This document shows positions 15,167-24,034 of a stretch of 29,163 nucleotides of DNA, in pieces; position 1 is the stretch's first letter, and every line of letters begins with the position of its first letter. The position numbers and the translations under genes are program-made. The stretch spans positions 1-29,163 of the forward strand of contig JAFXWI010000076.1 in assembly GCA_017542915.1 (NCBI GenBank), given 5' to 3'. The DNA is from Paludibacteraceae bacterium. Its GTDB lineage: Bacteria > Bacteroidota > Bacteroidia > Bacteroidales > Paludibacteraceae. The notes under the pieces are model-generated. The model saw only the letters and a list, made by a program, of their open reading frames with translations, did not search any database and was not told the origin of the DNA.

Positions 15167-15854
15167 AAATTTGGAGTTTGTCTAAAAACGATTCTATTGT
15201 CATGCAGTCCTCCACACGCGTGTCACCAACTCGGGTTCGTCTCAGAGCGATGAGGTGTGCACCGGAATGGAGACGCTCTCCTATATCCCTTGCCAAGGCG
15301 CGGATATACGTGCCTTTGGAGCACACAACACGGATAGTCAACTGCATTTTCTCTTCGTCAAACGCCAAGACTTCAATCTCATCGATGACCAAGAGTCGCG
15401 GTTTGAGTTCCACCTCTTCTCCTTTGCGGGCAAACTCATACGCCCGTTTGCCGTTGATCTGGATAGCCGAGAAAACCGGCGGTACTTGCCACTGCTCACC
15501 AAGGAAAGTCGGAATAGTCTCGTTGATCAGTTCGCGCGTTATATGCGCCGTCGGATACGTGGCATCGATCGCTTTCTCCAAGTCATAACTCGGTGTTGTT
15601 GCTCCTAATTGGAGCGTAGCTACATATTCCTTGACATCGTATTGGAGTTGGTCAATGAGCTTGGTTTTCTTGCCTGTACAGACAATCACCACACCTGTTG
15701 CCAGAGGATCCAAGGTTCCCGAATGACCGACTTTCAGTTTCTTTTTACCTAATTTACGGCAGAGGTTATACCGTATTTTTGCCACCAGATCGAACGATGT
15801 CCAATGCAGCGGCTTATCGAACGCCAATACCTCGCCTTGTTCAAAATCCCACAT
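15138..15854 (-). CDS. truB: tRNA pseudouridine-55 synthase TruB
   Basis: Isomerises U55 in the T-loop of tRNAs to pseudouridine; 238 residues from ATG at 15854 (MWDFEQGEVLAFDKPLHWTSF). The ORF is open further upstream, but that extension lies within uppP. Catalytic motif GHSGTLDPLATGVV with Asp49; also VPPVFSAIQINGKRAYEFARKGE and the RNA-binding YIRALARDIGERL. The start is one base after the uppP stop. The last residues (about STNDSPRMD) are encoded by a 7-nt repeat array rather than conserved sequence, as if the natural C-terminus was replaced. Confidence 0.94.
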   Translation of the reverse strand: MWDFEQGEVLAFDKPLHWTSFDLVAKIRYNLCRKLGKKKLKVGHSGTLDPLATGVVIVCTGKKTKLIDQLQYDVKEYVATLQLGATTPSYDLEKAIDATYPTAHITRELINETIPTFLGEQWQVPPVFSAIQINGKRAYEFARKGEEVELKPRLLVIDEIEVLAFDEEKMQLTIRVVCSKGTYIRALARDIGERLHSGAHLIALRRTRVGDTRVEDCMTIESFLDKLQISTNDSPRMD

Positions 15855-15855
15855 A

Positions 15856-16662
15856 TCAGCAAACAGTTGCAATAATTGCGGTAGAACCGATGATAGCGCA
15901 GTAGATCGCAAACCAGATGAGGCGTTGACGGCGAACAATCTCAATCATGAAACGGCACGCGAAACAGCCGGTGACGAAAGCAGCCACAAATCCCACCAAG
16001 GCAGGAACCATGCCTAACTCACTCGTCATCTCGCCTTTCAGCAGTTTGAGCAGATCGAGGAAAGCTTCTCCCAAGATAGGGACAAGCACCATCAAAAAGG
16101 AGAACTGCGCTACACTCTCTTTCTTCACACCGCAGAGCAAACCGGTTGCAATCGTTGAACCAGAACGGCTCAGACCCGGCAGTACAGCACATGCTTGAGC
16201 GATACCGATGATGATAGCATCCTTATAGCCCACTTCATGACCTGCTCCTTGGCGTTTATTCTGCAACCATTCGCTGAGCGCCAACAGCAGAGCCGTGATC
16301 AGCAAGCAGATGCCGACCAGCAAAAGACCGTTACCGAAGAACGCTTCTACTTGGTCTTTGAAGAACATGCCCACGATGAAGACAGGGATCATGGAGACTA
16401 ATATCTTCGCCACATAGTCTTTCTCTTTGTTCCATTTGGGAGTAGTGAACGTGCCGCCAAACAGCTGCAATACCTCACGCCAAAGCACCACAAGCGTAGA
16501 GAGCACCGTAGCTACATGCACTACGATAGCGAACGTGAGGTTCTCTTCTCCGGAAGTACCTAATAAGACCTGACCTATCTCCAGATGTCCCGAAGACGAA
16601 ACAGGCAGGAACTCCGTCAAGCCCTGCACGATGCCTAATATCAATGCTTCTAACCAACTCAT
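15856..16662 (-). CDS. uppP: Undecaprenyl-diphosphatase UppP/BacA
   Basis: Integral membrane phosphatase that recycles the undecaprenyl-PP carrier used for peptidoglycan and surface glycans; known to give bacitracin tolerance. 268 residues. N-terminal signature [21 protein letters not shown] with Glu17, and second motif [18 protein letters not shown], together the active-site loops. Several hydrophobic helices follow ([59 protein letters not shown]). The start overlaps the DUF3098 stop by 4 nt (ATGA). Confidence 0.96.
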   Translation of the reverse strand: MSWLEALILGIVQGLTEFLPVSSSGHLEIGQVLLGTSGEENLTFAIVVHVATVLSTLVVLWREVLQLFGGTFTTPKWNKEKDYVAKILVSMIPVFIVGMFFKDQVEAFFGNGLLLVGICLLITALLLALSEWLQNKRQGAGHEVGYKDAIIIGIAQACAVLPGLSRSGSTIATGLLCGVKKESVAQFSFLMVLVPILGEAFLDLLKLLKGEMTSELGMVPALVGFVAAFVTGCFACRFMIEIVRRQRLIWFAIYCAIIGSTAIIATVC

Positions 16663-16871
16663 TTCTTTGCGCGGAATAAGATAGCAAAAATCATACTCAC
16701 AAAGCCGAAGAGTGAGATCATCGGACCCAACGTGATACGGCGGAAGGAGAAAATATCGGGATTATACACCTCTCCGGACGGTTCGCCCACCATAAGGCAG
16801 AAACCAAGCACGATGATAGCAAACGAAACGGCTATCAGGATGAGGTTCAATTTGGGTAATGTCTGTTTCAT
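16659..16871 (-). CDS. DUF3098 small membrane protein
   Basis: 70 residues, two membrane helices (about 8-28 and 50-66) joined by a short loop with [14 protein letters not shown], the hallmark of DUF3098. The function is unknown. In Bacteroidota the family typically sits between ftsX and uppP, as here, which suggests an envelope or division role by context only. It starts directly after a 7-nt repeat array and overlaps uppP by 4 nt. Confidence 0.9.
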   Translation of the reverse strand: MKQTLPKLNLILIAVSFAIIVLGFCLMVGEPSGEVYNPDIFSFRRITLGPMISLFGFVSMIFAILFRAKK

Positions 16872-16872
16872 A

Positions 16873-16907
16873 AAATGTCAAATCTCAAATATCAAATGTC
16901 AAATCTC
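16873..16907. repeat. Five perfect-register 7-nt units at ftsX stop / DUF3098 start
   Basis: Plus strand AAATGTC, AAATCTC, AAATATC, AAATGTC, AAATCTC. On the sense strand each unit carries TGA (as GAGATTTGA), so all three frames are stopped. The first TGA is the ftsX stop and the array ends 1-2 nt before the DUF3098 ATG. Confidence 0.93.
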
Positions 16908-17759
16908 GTAGAGCGAGTTATTATCCATGCGGATGTAACGACCTGTGGCGATGAGAGAAGCAAAGAGCGTGATCAGCAAACCGCTGCCAAGCACCACAGC
17001 GCATACAAAGGCTATATTCTGCCACGTGATCGGGAAGAGGAACAAGCCCATTTCGTACTCCACATAATAGACCAATCCGCTCAGCACGATCAGCGCTACG
17101 ATACCGGCAATCAGCCCCATCAGCATATTACGCAACACAAACGGACGACGTGTCACCCAAGACGTGGCACCCACCAGCGTCATTGTATTGATGATAAAGC
17201 GTTTGGAATAGATCTGCAAACGGATCGTATTGACAATCAACACCATGGACACCAACAGGAGCAGTAAAGCGACACCCAACAAGATATACGAGAAATCATG
17301 CACGTTACGGCTCATCAGATCGGTCAAGTCACGCGGATAGAGCACCTCTGAGACATAAGGCAGCGACTCTAACCGCTCCGCTTCCTGCGCTAAACTGTCG
17401 GGATTGCTGTATTGCTCAGACGGATGGATCTCATAACTGGCAGAAAGAGGATTGTATCCCAAGAAAGAAGTCGGATCTTCTCCCAACGAGATAATATGCT
17501 CCTGCAAAGCTTCTTCTTTGGAGACATAGCGGAAACTGCTATATCCATCGCTTGCCTCCAACATACGCTCCAAACGGGCACATTGCGTGCTATCAGCCTC
17601 TTGAGACAAAACGGCAGTGATAGTCACGTTCTCGCGCATACGCGTAAGAAGCGCTCCTGCCGACAGCAGGAGCACACATTCGATTCCTATCAGGCAAAGC
17701 ACCAGCGATACGCTGACGCCTGCCGTCATATAGGAGTTTCTAAAGCGATGCTTACGCAT
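16899..17759 (-). CDS. ftsX: Cell division protein FtsX
   Basis: Permease-like subunit of the FtsEX complex, which relays cytosolic ATP hydrolysis to periplasmic peptidoglycan hydrolases at the septum. 286 residues from ATG at 17759, overlapping the gldN stop by one base (TAATG). One N-terminal membrane helix (about 14-40), a large extracytoplasmic domain (about 41-160, ITAVLSQEADSTQ ... YVSEVLYPRDLTDLM), then three more helices, the FtsX/MacB permease layout. The ATPase gene ftsE is not in the window. The amidase at 8501-9595 is a conceivable target, but that is inference. The stop codon is the first TGA of a 7-nt array. Confidence 0.93.
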   Translation of the reverse strand: MRKHRFRNSYMTAGVSVSLVLCLIGIECVLLLSAGALLTRMRENVTITAVLSQEADSTQCARLERMLEASDGYSSFRYVSKEEALQEHIISLGEDPTSFLGYNPLSASYEIHPSEQYSNPDSLAQEAERLESLPYVSEVLYPRDLTDLMSRNVHDFSYILLGVALLLLLVSMVLIVNTIRLQIYSKRFIINTMTLVGATSWVTRRPFVLRNMLMGLIAGIVALIVLSGLVYYVEYEMGLFLFPITWQNIAFVCAVVLGSGLLITLFASLIATGRYIRMDNNSLYEI

Positions 17760-18715
17760 TAATATTCCCAAAGGTCTTGTTCGAAATTCAGCAATTCAGT
17801 AGCAATACGCTCCTGCTCCTGACGAATTCCGGTAATATCGTTGTGTTTATAATCCGGAATCCAGCGGTTGTACATATTGCCCTCACCGACGATATAAGAA
17901 GTATAGAGACGTTTCTGGAAGAACTCATCAAACGTCACACGTTTCACCTCGTTGCGGTTAGGAATAGCATACTGCATAGCCAAATACGGACGCAGGTTAT
18001 CAAACGGAATCCAGAACATGATCGACTCGCGGAGCGAAGACATAATCTTCGCACTATCCTGCGTACTGATCAATACCGGATGCAGCGGCGCAATTGCCAT
18101 GATCTTCTGGTGCATACGGCTTGTGTGCTTATCGAAGAACACAACCTCCTGAATCAGATATTTCAATTGGTTTCTAACTGCATCTTGGAATGAATAAGGC
18201 TGCGCACGCAACTCATCGGTGATACTATCGTAGTTAACGAGCATCGCCGTAGAACGACTGATATCAAAATAGGTATCGTCATCCGAGTGATCTTCGGTCT
18301 TATCCACCGGCATGAATGCATCCATAGGAATCTGCTGCTTGGTAAACGGCGGCTGAGTCTTAAAGCTCGGCTTAATCGTCTCAGGATCACGCGGATAAAT
18401 CTGCAAGCCATCTACGACAGCATCCAAAATCACCTTAAACAAGTTACGATAGTCCGGATCATCCACACGTGTCGGGAAATAGAGCTGATAGTTCTGCTTA
18501 TAACGCATATCGATGATACGATATACGTAACGCGCCCAAATCACGTCATCTATACGGTGATCCACCATGACGATAGTATCATGAGCCTCAGAATACTCCT
18601 CCGTTTGGATACGCGCTGTACCCAACTCATCGAAGAACGAGATGACCTGATGCTGCGCTTGAGCCGTTAATACGCCCAACAGCAAACATGCGACAAAACT
18701 TAGTTTCTTTATCAT
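17759..18715 (-). CDS. gldN: Type IX secretion protein GldN/PorN
   Basis: Periplasmic partner of the GldK lipoprotein; together they form the large ring under the outer membrane in the type IX secretion system. 318 residues from ATG at 18715 with signal peptide MIKKLSFVACLLLGVLTAQA. The body has the family's RIDDVIWARYVYRIIDMRYKQN block, PFSFQD-type segment (YSFQDAVRNQLKYL) and the C-terminal FDEFFQKRLYTSYIVGEGNMYNR. It follows gldM by 12 nt and overlaps ftsX by one base. Confidence 0.93.
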   Translation of the reverse strand: MIKKLSFVACLLLGVLTAQAQHQVISFFDELGTARIQTEEYSEAHDTIVMVDHRIDDVIWARYVYRIIDMRYKQNYQLYFPTRVDDPDYRNLFKVILDAVVDGLQIYPRDPETIKPSFKTQPPFTKQQIPMDAFMPVDKTEDHSDDDTYFDISRSTAMLVNYDSITDELRAQPYSFQDAVRNQLKYLIQEVVFFDKHTSRMHQKIMAIAPLHPVLISTQDSAKIMSSLRESIMFWIPFDNLRPYLAMQYAIPNRNEVKRVTFDEFFQKRLYTSYIVGEGNMYNRWIPDYKHNDITGIRQEQERIATELLNFEQDLWEY

Positions 18716-18727
18716 AATCAAATGGTA

Positions 18728-20296
18728 TTAATTCAATGTGAATACAAGCGGAGACAGACGCATTTCCTGGCCACCAGGACCCACTGCACGAGCATCCTGG
18801 ATGATCACAACACCACCTTTTTTCAGTTTACCAATCTGTTTCAACTGATCTGGGGTGAACTTGTTTCCGTTGGATTGCGAAGTCATTCCGTTGATAATAG
18901 CACGGAAGCTGGTTACCTTGAACGGCAGGTTGAGCAGACCATCAGGACCATACGAAGCGGTGATAGCACCGGAAGAGTGCGTCAGCGTGCTAAGCGCAAT
19001 ATTACCCGTGGTGTACTCTTTCTCTTTAGCAGAGAACCAAGCCTGCGGGTTCGGCAGCGCTTTCACGCGGTATTCCTTACTACCCATCGGCTGCATCTTA
19101 CCGTCCAACTCAGCGGATACATTGATAGTGACGCTCTTAGCGCTCTCACCCGGCACAATAACCCATAAACCGCCTTGCTGTTTAACCTGCGCACCACTGA
19201 CGCTGATCTTCACCTTATCGTTAGCCACACCCGGTACCGAGATCGAGAACTTGTTCTCATATTTACGGTACATAATGTTGAGGTCGGTATTCGAAATCGT
19301 CACAGCCGGTTCGCCAACGCTATATTCGCTCTGGAAATTCAGATTCTCCATAGCACCCGTAAGCGGGTTCTGATATGCGATATAACCGGAGTATTTCTTG
19401 AGACCCACGCCGGTAGCAGCAACCTCGTAGATACCCTGATCGTTAATACGCTGACCTTCGATATAGTACTCCGGACGCTGCGTTGAATCGACAGCTGCCA
19501 GGATGATTTGCGCTGTGTATTTACCACCACGGATGACGTAGTTCGAGTTCGGAATCACGTATGCGTTCAGTTTGTTTACACGCAAGTCACCGGCATCGGT
19601 ACGATCCATCAGGTACTGGATCAATTGTCCCTCGGTGGTACGTACGTCGTTCTGCATCTTGGTCAAGATAGTGATCGAAGCGCCCACAGGCATTCCGTCA
19701 AACACGGCTATTTCCCAGTCGCATGAGTCTTTCTCGTGTGCGTTATAACCACGCTCGGTTGCCAAAGCCGTCTGGATTGCGTTACGCAACTCCACATCAT
19801 TCTCCGCCAACTCAGAAGCATAATCACGATAGTAAGCCACTGTCTGTTTGAGGATAGTACCATTACCTTGCACGATGGCGTACTGACCTGTCACATCCAA
19901 GTTCGAGTTACCCTCGATATGCATAGTCGGGTCAATACCCTGTGCTTTAAAATTGTCCACGCGTTTCTGGCCATCTGCCAAAATAGCGATGTGCTCCTTA
20001 AAATTCTGAATATAGTTATAGAGCGAGTCTGCACGTTTCTGTACCTCTACTGCTTTGTCGAACCACTCTTGCGTTTTCTCAGGGTTATCGGCATTAGCCG
20101 CTTGGAAATCGCGATAGAGTTTCTCGTTTCGAGTGTCCGTAGCAGCGATAGAGGAGTGCAAACTATTGTCTACCAATGTAAAACCATTGAGGATATCCGT
20201 ACTTACGTTCAACGCCAACATGGCAGTGAGCACCAAGTACATCATACCTATCATTCGTTGTCTCGGGGTTTCCGGACAGTTTTTTGCTCCACCCAT
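18728..20296 (-). CDS. gldM: Type IX secretion/gliding motor protein GldM/PorM
   Basis: Inner-membrane protein whose long periplasmic part spans to the GldK/GldN ring and transmits motion from the proton-driven GldLM motor. 522 residues. The short cytosolic start with CPETPRQRMIGMMYLVLTAMLALNVSTDILNGF contains the single membrane helix (about 17-37), the part that sits inside the GldL pentamer in known structures. A helical domain follows (about 40-220), then beta-rich D2-D4 domains (YVIRGGKYTAQIIL, FSISVPGVANDKVKISVSG, VTSFRAIINGM). It is 47 nt after gldL. Confidence 0.96.
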   Translation of the reverse strand: MGGAKNCPETPRQRMIGMMYLVLTAMLALNVSTDILNGFTLVDNSLHSSIAATDTRNEKLYRDFQAANADNPEKTQEWFDKAVEVQKRADSLYNYIQNFKEHIAILADGQKRVDNFKAQGIDPTMHIEGNSNLDVTGQYAIVQGNGTILKQTVAYYRDYASELAENDVELRNAIQTALATERGYNAHEKDSCDWEIAVFDGMPVGASITILTKMQNDVRTTEGQLIQYLMDRTDAGDLRVNKLNAYVIPNSNYVIRGGKYTAQIILAAVDSTQRPEYYIEGQRINDQGIYEVAATGVGLKKYSGYIAYQNPLTGAMENLNFQSEYSVGEPAVTISNTDLNIMYRKYENKFSISVPGVANDKVKISVSGAQVKQQGGLWVIVPGESAKSVTINVSAELDGKMQPMGSKEYRVKALPNPQAWFSAKEKEYTTGNIALSTLTHSSGAITASYGPDGLLNLPFKVTSFRAIINGMTSQSNGNKFTPDQLKQIGKLKKGGVVIIQDARAVGPGGQEMRLSPLVFTLN

Positions 20297-20343
20297 TGCT
20301 GAAGTGTTTTATTTGTTTTTACTTAGTTTGCTGTTATCCATGC

Positions 20344-21225
20344 TTATGCCAAAGCGTTAAGCATATTTCCGTAAATACCGTTGAGGTCAGCTACTTGTTT
20401 CTGCAACTGTTTGGTACTTGCAGCGAAAGCTACCTGAGCCTCTGCAGCCTCTTTAGCAGCAGCTGCAGCACCCTTTTGAGCCTCCATCTGCGCGTTAACC
20501 GACTGTAACTGCAACTCATATACTGAGTTCAGAGAAGCCAGTTTCTGACCCATAGCGAGAACGCTTTCTTTGTAAGCCTTAGTCTCATCAGCAACATGCT
20601 GCATATCACCGCTAACCTGTGCGTAACTCTGTGCCAAAGTGGAAGTAGCTGCGGTATAAGAAGCGGTAGCTACTTCAGCTGCAGCCAGTTTCTCATTCAG
20701 TTTGACACCGGTCTCAGCCACTTTGCCGAGTTCGCTGAACTGCGTAGCCGTCTTAGCCAAATCAGCAATACCGTCTTTGAGAGCTTTCAGATCCTCATCT
20801 TTGAGTGTCGGAACTTTGCCAACAGCCGCATCAGCAGCCGGAGAGGCAACACCCATACCGGCAGTAGCTACTTGACCGGCAACGCCTGCACCCAAAAGGG
20901 TCGGACGAGCTTGTTTCGATTTGATTTCCAACAACTCCGGATCAGTACCATATTCGAGCAACTGCGGGAACACATTCTCCCAGTGGAACTCAGGGTGCGG
21001 GTGATCCAATGCACCGATGATGAACAAGAATGCCTCGGTAAACATACCGATCATAAGTACCTGGCTCGCACCCGGCCAGTGCAAAATTTTAAACAATGCA
21101 CCGATGATTACGACGGATGCACCCACCGAATACACGATGTTGACGATGTTCTTACCCTGGTATGAGCCATACCAATGCATAAAACCTGCCCAAAGGCCTT
21201 GCTTTCCAGCTTTTTCTGTAGCCAT
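20344..21225 (-). CDS. gldL: Type IX secretion/gliding motor protein GldL/PorL
   Basis: Motor stator of the type IX system; five GldL surround two GldM helices. 293 residues. Two N-terminal membrane helices (about 27-48 and 53-73) with Lys46/His49 near the end of the first and Glu64 within the second; the family has a conserved membrane-embedded glutamate linked to proton flow. The cytosolic remainder is Ala/Gln/Glu-rich and probably helical coiled coil (KLAAAEVATASYTAATSTL, AQMEAQKGAAAAAKEAAEAQ). It is 61 nt downstream of gldK. Confidence 0.95.
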   Translation of the reverse strand: MATEKAGKQGLWAGFMHWYGSYQGKNIVNIVYSVGASVVIIGALFKILHWPGASQVLMIGMFTEAFLFIIGALDHPHPEFHWENVFPQLLEYGTDPELLEIKSKQARPTLLGAGVAGQVATAGMGVASPAADAAVGKVPTLKDEDLKALKDGIADLAKTATQFSELGKVAETGVKLNEKLAAAEVATASYTAATSTLAQSYAQVSGDMQHVADETKAYKESVLAMGQKLASLNSVYELQLQSVNAQMEAQKGAAAAAKEAAEAQVAFAASTKQLQKQVADLNGIYGNMLNALA

Positions 21226-21286
21226 AATTATATTTTTTGTTTTTGATTATATTCTGTAAATTGTCTTTCGACACCTTATTTATATA

Positions 21287-22633
21287 TTAATCGCCTATGT
21301 ATGCGCGAACGCAGCGGAATCCGATGTACGGACGGCTCTCGTATTGATACTCATAGGTACGTACACCGCACTGCATGAAGTAACTGATATCCTTCCAGCT
21401 ACCTCCCTTAACTACCTTGCGTTTCAAGATATCCGGATCGGCTTTACGAGCCATGTAGCAATAATCCGGGTTAAGGTCATGAATATGCGTATTGGCAGCG
21501 CTCTGATAAGCCGAGTTGGTCCACTCTGCTACGTTACCCGCCATATCAAACAGACCGAAGTCATTCGGACGGAACTGAGCCACCTTCATAGTCGTAGTAC
21601 CGGTATCATCGTTGTAAGCACCACGGTAGGGCTTGAAGTTAGCAAAGAAACAACCCTTGCCGTCACGAGCGTAGTTACCGCCCCACGGATACATCGCCAT
21701 CTTACGGCCTCCGCGAGCTGCATATTCCCACTGGGACTCCGTCGGCAGACGGTAGTCATTAGCCTCGGTCGTGGAATACTTATTGAACAGTTTGGTACGC
21801 CAGTTACAGAAAGCATGAGCTTGCTCCCACGTTACACCCACAACAGGATACTCCGCATAACCCGGATGCTTGAAATACATCTGGAGCAACGGATCGTTGT
21901 ACGAGAACTGGAAGTCACGCGCCCAAACGAGCGTATCGGGGTAAACGCAGATAATCTTCAGCGTAAGCAGATCCTTCGGCTCACGCAACGGACGGAAGAT
22001 GGTCGAGTCCTTGATCTCGCCCAATTCGTTTACCCAGAAGGTATCTACACGAGCTGTAGCTCCGGGAGGATAAGTACTCGTAGCTACGTCGAATTTATTA
22101 CGTTGAGGCAGAGCCTGATCCATATTCACCCAGCTATAACGATAGTGCATGAAATTGGTTCGGAAAGTACCATCGGAATAGTACATCGAAGACAATGCAT
22201 CCACGACGTCCTCTTCCTTGCTGTTCCAAGGAATTTTCTTACGCCAATCGATACGGAAGTTCTCCTCGTCGAAGTCTTCATCTTTGGGTTGAATAGCATA
22301 ATCGGTCAAACCGGCAGCTACGAGGTTGGTGAGCGCAATAGAGTCACGCACCCAGTTGACGAACTGGCGGTACTCATTGTTGGTAATCTCGGTCTCATCC
22401 ATCCAGAACGCATCAACAGTTACCATCACTACATTGTCCGGCTGCTCGAAAACAGCAGACTGAGTGTTGGCACCCATCATAAAGGAACCCTTCTTGATAA
22501 ACAACATTCCATAAGGATTAGCCTCCTTGAAATTAGTGCTCTTAGCCGCACCTACCAGTTCACCGGCAGGCTTGTTACAACTCGCCAGGGCTACTGCCAA
22601 AGCGATGACAGGCAAAATCTTTGTTACTTTCAT
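21287..22633 (-). CDS. gldK: Type IX secretion lipoprotein GldK/PorK
   Basis: Outer-membrane lipoprotein that forms a periplasmic ring with GldN. 448 residues. Lipoprotein signal with lipobox LASC (Cys19). The body is an FGE/sulfatase-modifying-factor fold (TVDAFWMDETEITNNEYRQF, VVGVTWEQAHAFCNWRTKLF, YRLPTESQWEYAARGG, FDMAGNVAEWTNSAY, YIGFRCVRA), used structurally in this family rather than for formylglycine formation. It is 32 nt after porP. Confidence 0.95.
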   Translation of the reverse strand: MKVTKILPVIALAVALASCNKPAGELVGAAKSTNFKEANPYGMLFIKKGSFMMGANTQSAVFEQPDNVVMVTVDAFWMDETEITNNEYRQFVNWVRDSIALTNLVAAGLTDYAIQPKDEDFDEENFRIDWRKKIPWNSKEEDVVDALSSMYYSDGTFRTNFMHYRYSWVNMDQALPQRNKFDVATSTYPPGATARVDTFWVNELGEIKDSTIFRPLREPKDLLTLKIICVYPDTLVWARDFQFSYNDPLLQMYFKHPGYAEYPVVGVTWEQAHAFCNWRTKLFNKYSTTEANDYRLPTESQWEYAARGGRKMAMYPWGGNYARDGKGCFFANFKPYRGAYNDDTGTTTMKVAQFRPNDFGLFDMAGNVAEWTNSAYQSAANTHIHDLNPDYCYMARKADPDILKRKVVKGGSWKDISYFMQCGVRTYEYQYESRPYIGFRCVRAYIGD

Positions 22634-22665
22634 ATTAGTATAAATCGATTTATTTTCTATTGTTA

Positions 22666-23616
22666 TTACAAGTATCTAATAGACTTGTATTTGTTCGTTC
22701 TTTTTGGTTTGAGGATGTCAAAACCGTATGCGAGGTAGAGCTCGTGGCTGCCATAGGATTCCAACATCAGTTTGTTGGTCGGCAGTTCGCAACTGTATCC
22801 CAATTGCAGTCCGGCGATGATATCGACACCTAATAATATATTAACACTTCCATCTATTCGGTATCCGAGTCCCCATCGGTAGCGATCTTTGTAGTCGCAC
22901 ATGAGGGTGAGGTTCACGTCCCAGCTCACAAAATCACTCATCACCATAGCGCTCGGGGTCAACATCCAATCTCGGTTGTTCTTGAGTCGGAAGTGATATC
23001 CTCCGGTGACGTACATCGTTCCTACCACTTTGACGTCGGAGAAGTCATCCAAGTTCACCTTCGGTCTCGTCAGGTGATTATAACTGGCTCCGACCCACCA
23101 AACGGGAGTGCTATACCAGATACCCAACGCCATGTCGAACTTCATGCCGGACTTGCTGCCTTGCGGTATAGCATCGTCATCCGCATCGTGGTACTCATCC
23201 TCCATTTCTTTGAGGTTGACCGAGTCACCTCGGAAGCCCACGTTGATGAATCCTAAGTCCACACCCACACTCAGATAGCCTTTTCCGAGTTTCTGGCGGT
23301 AAGCGTACTGCGCATAGAATGCTTGGTTCGTAAACAAACCGAACCGATCATTCAAGAATCGTACCCCCGCGCCATGACGCGTTTTACCTATCACAAACGG
23401 CGAACAGAAAGTAAACCATGTGCTCATCGGAGCGTTGGTAATGTCCACATATTGCATGCGGTGCATTCCTGCTACTTTCAGCAAATCGCCTTCTCCCACC
23501 GCTGCGGGATTATAGGCTGTAGGCATATACATATATTGCCCCATTTGCGGGTCGAACTGCGCACGAGCAGTCACAACGGCTATAAGCCCCAACAAAAGAA
23601 CAATATAACGTTTCAA
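22666..23616 (-). CDS. porP: PorP/SprF family type IX outer-membrane protein
   Basis: Outer-membrane beta-barrel linked to type IX secretion and cargo anchoring. 316 residues; signal peptide MKRYIVLLLGLIAVVTARA, then the family opening QFDPQMGQYMYMPTAYNPAAVG, and alternating beta-strand pattern to the C-terminus. The start codon is TTG at 23616. A TGA lies two codons upstream in frame and the next ATG is beyond the signal peptide, so TTG is the only start that keeps export. That TTG belongs to a 7-nt repeat array (ATTGAAA units). Confidence 0.92.
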   Translation of the reverse strand: MKRYIVLLLGLIAVVTARAQFDPQMGQYMYMPTAYNPAAVGEGDLLKVAGMHRMQYVDITNAPMSTWFTFCSPFVIGKTRHGAGVRFLNDRFGLFTNQAFYAQYAYRQKLGKGYLSVGVDLGFINVGFRGDSVNLKEMEDEYHDADDDAIPQGSKSGMKFDMALGIWYSTPVWWVGASYNHLTRPKVNLDDFSDVKVVGTMYVTGGYHFRLKNNRDWMLTPSAMVMSDFVSWDVNLTLMCDYKDRYRWGLGYRIDGSVNILLGVDIIAGLQLGYSCELPTNKLMLESYGSHELYLAYGFDILKPKRTNKYKSIRYL

Positions 23617-23646
23617 TTTTCAAGTTTCAATTATCAATTAATCAAT
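23611..23646. repeat. 7-nt TTTCAAT array spanning DUF2795 stop and porP start
   Basis: Units TTTCAAT, TTTCAAG, TTTCAAT, TATCAAT, then TAATCAAT (8 nt). On the sense strand it supplies the TGA stop of the DUF2795 gene and the TTG start of porP, with TGA or TAA in other frames. Confidence 0.88.
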
Positions 23647-23872
23647 ACTCTTCTTCATTAAAGAAGAAATCTTCATCCTGCGTAGGGTAATCAGGCCAAA
23701 TATCCAAGATGCTTTCGTACTGCTCCTCATCGTCCTCGTCATCCAATTCGCGCAAGTTCTCAATAACCTCAGCAGGAGCTCCGATGCGATTGGCGTAATC
23801 CAACAACTCTTCCTTGGTAGCAGGCCATGGAGCGTCCTCTAATTTTGATGCTAATTCAAGTGTCCAATACAT
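23642..23872 (-). CDS. DUF2795 small acidic protein
   Basis: 76 residues, strongly acidic in its second half (ELDDEDDEEQYESI, QDEDFFFNEEEY). The first half (WTLELASKLEDAPWPATKEELLDYANRIGAPAEVIENL) is the DUF2795 helical module; function unknown. It is the first gene behind a good promoter and 25 nt upstream of porP, so it heads the secretion operon in this genome. Whether it acts with the secretion machinery is not shown. Confidence 0.88.
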   Translation of the reverse strand: MYWTLELASKLEDAPWPATKEELLDYANRIGAPAEVIENLRELDDEDDEEQYESILDIWPDYPTQDEDFFFNEEEY

Positions 23873-23928
23873 AGTTTTAATCTATCACAAATTGACCCAA
23901 TACGGGCATAGTTTTTCAAAATATCGTG

Positions 23929-23960
23929 CAAAAGTAGTAAAAACTTTCCAAACGTGCAAA
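23929..23960 (-). promoter_or_regulatory. Promoter of DUF2795-porP-gldKLMN run
   Basis: On the minus strand TTTG (23960-23957), a 20-nt spacer, TACTTTTG (23936-23929), about 55 nt before the DUF2795 ATG. No equally good promoter was seen in the gaps downstream as far as the DUF4886 gene, so this may drive a very long transcript. Confidence 0.72.
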
Positions 23961-24034
23961 TATTTTTTAGAATATTTTACATTTTTTGGCATTTTTTACA
24001 CAAAATGCGCAATTTCTGTCAATTTTTCTCCATT

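Noticed and set aside
15855..15944. Longer TruB N-terminus upstream of 15854
   Set aside because: The extra 30 residues lie within uppP and do not resemble TruB; MWDFEQGEVLAFDKP is the typical start.
21344..22738. 464-codon plus-strand open frame opposite gldK
   Set aside because: Shadow of gldK and the end of porP; no domain or signal seen, and it crosses the gldK/porP gap without a promoter.
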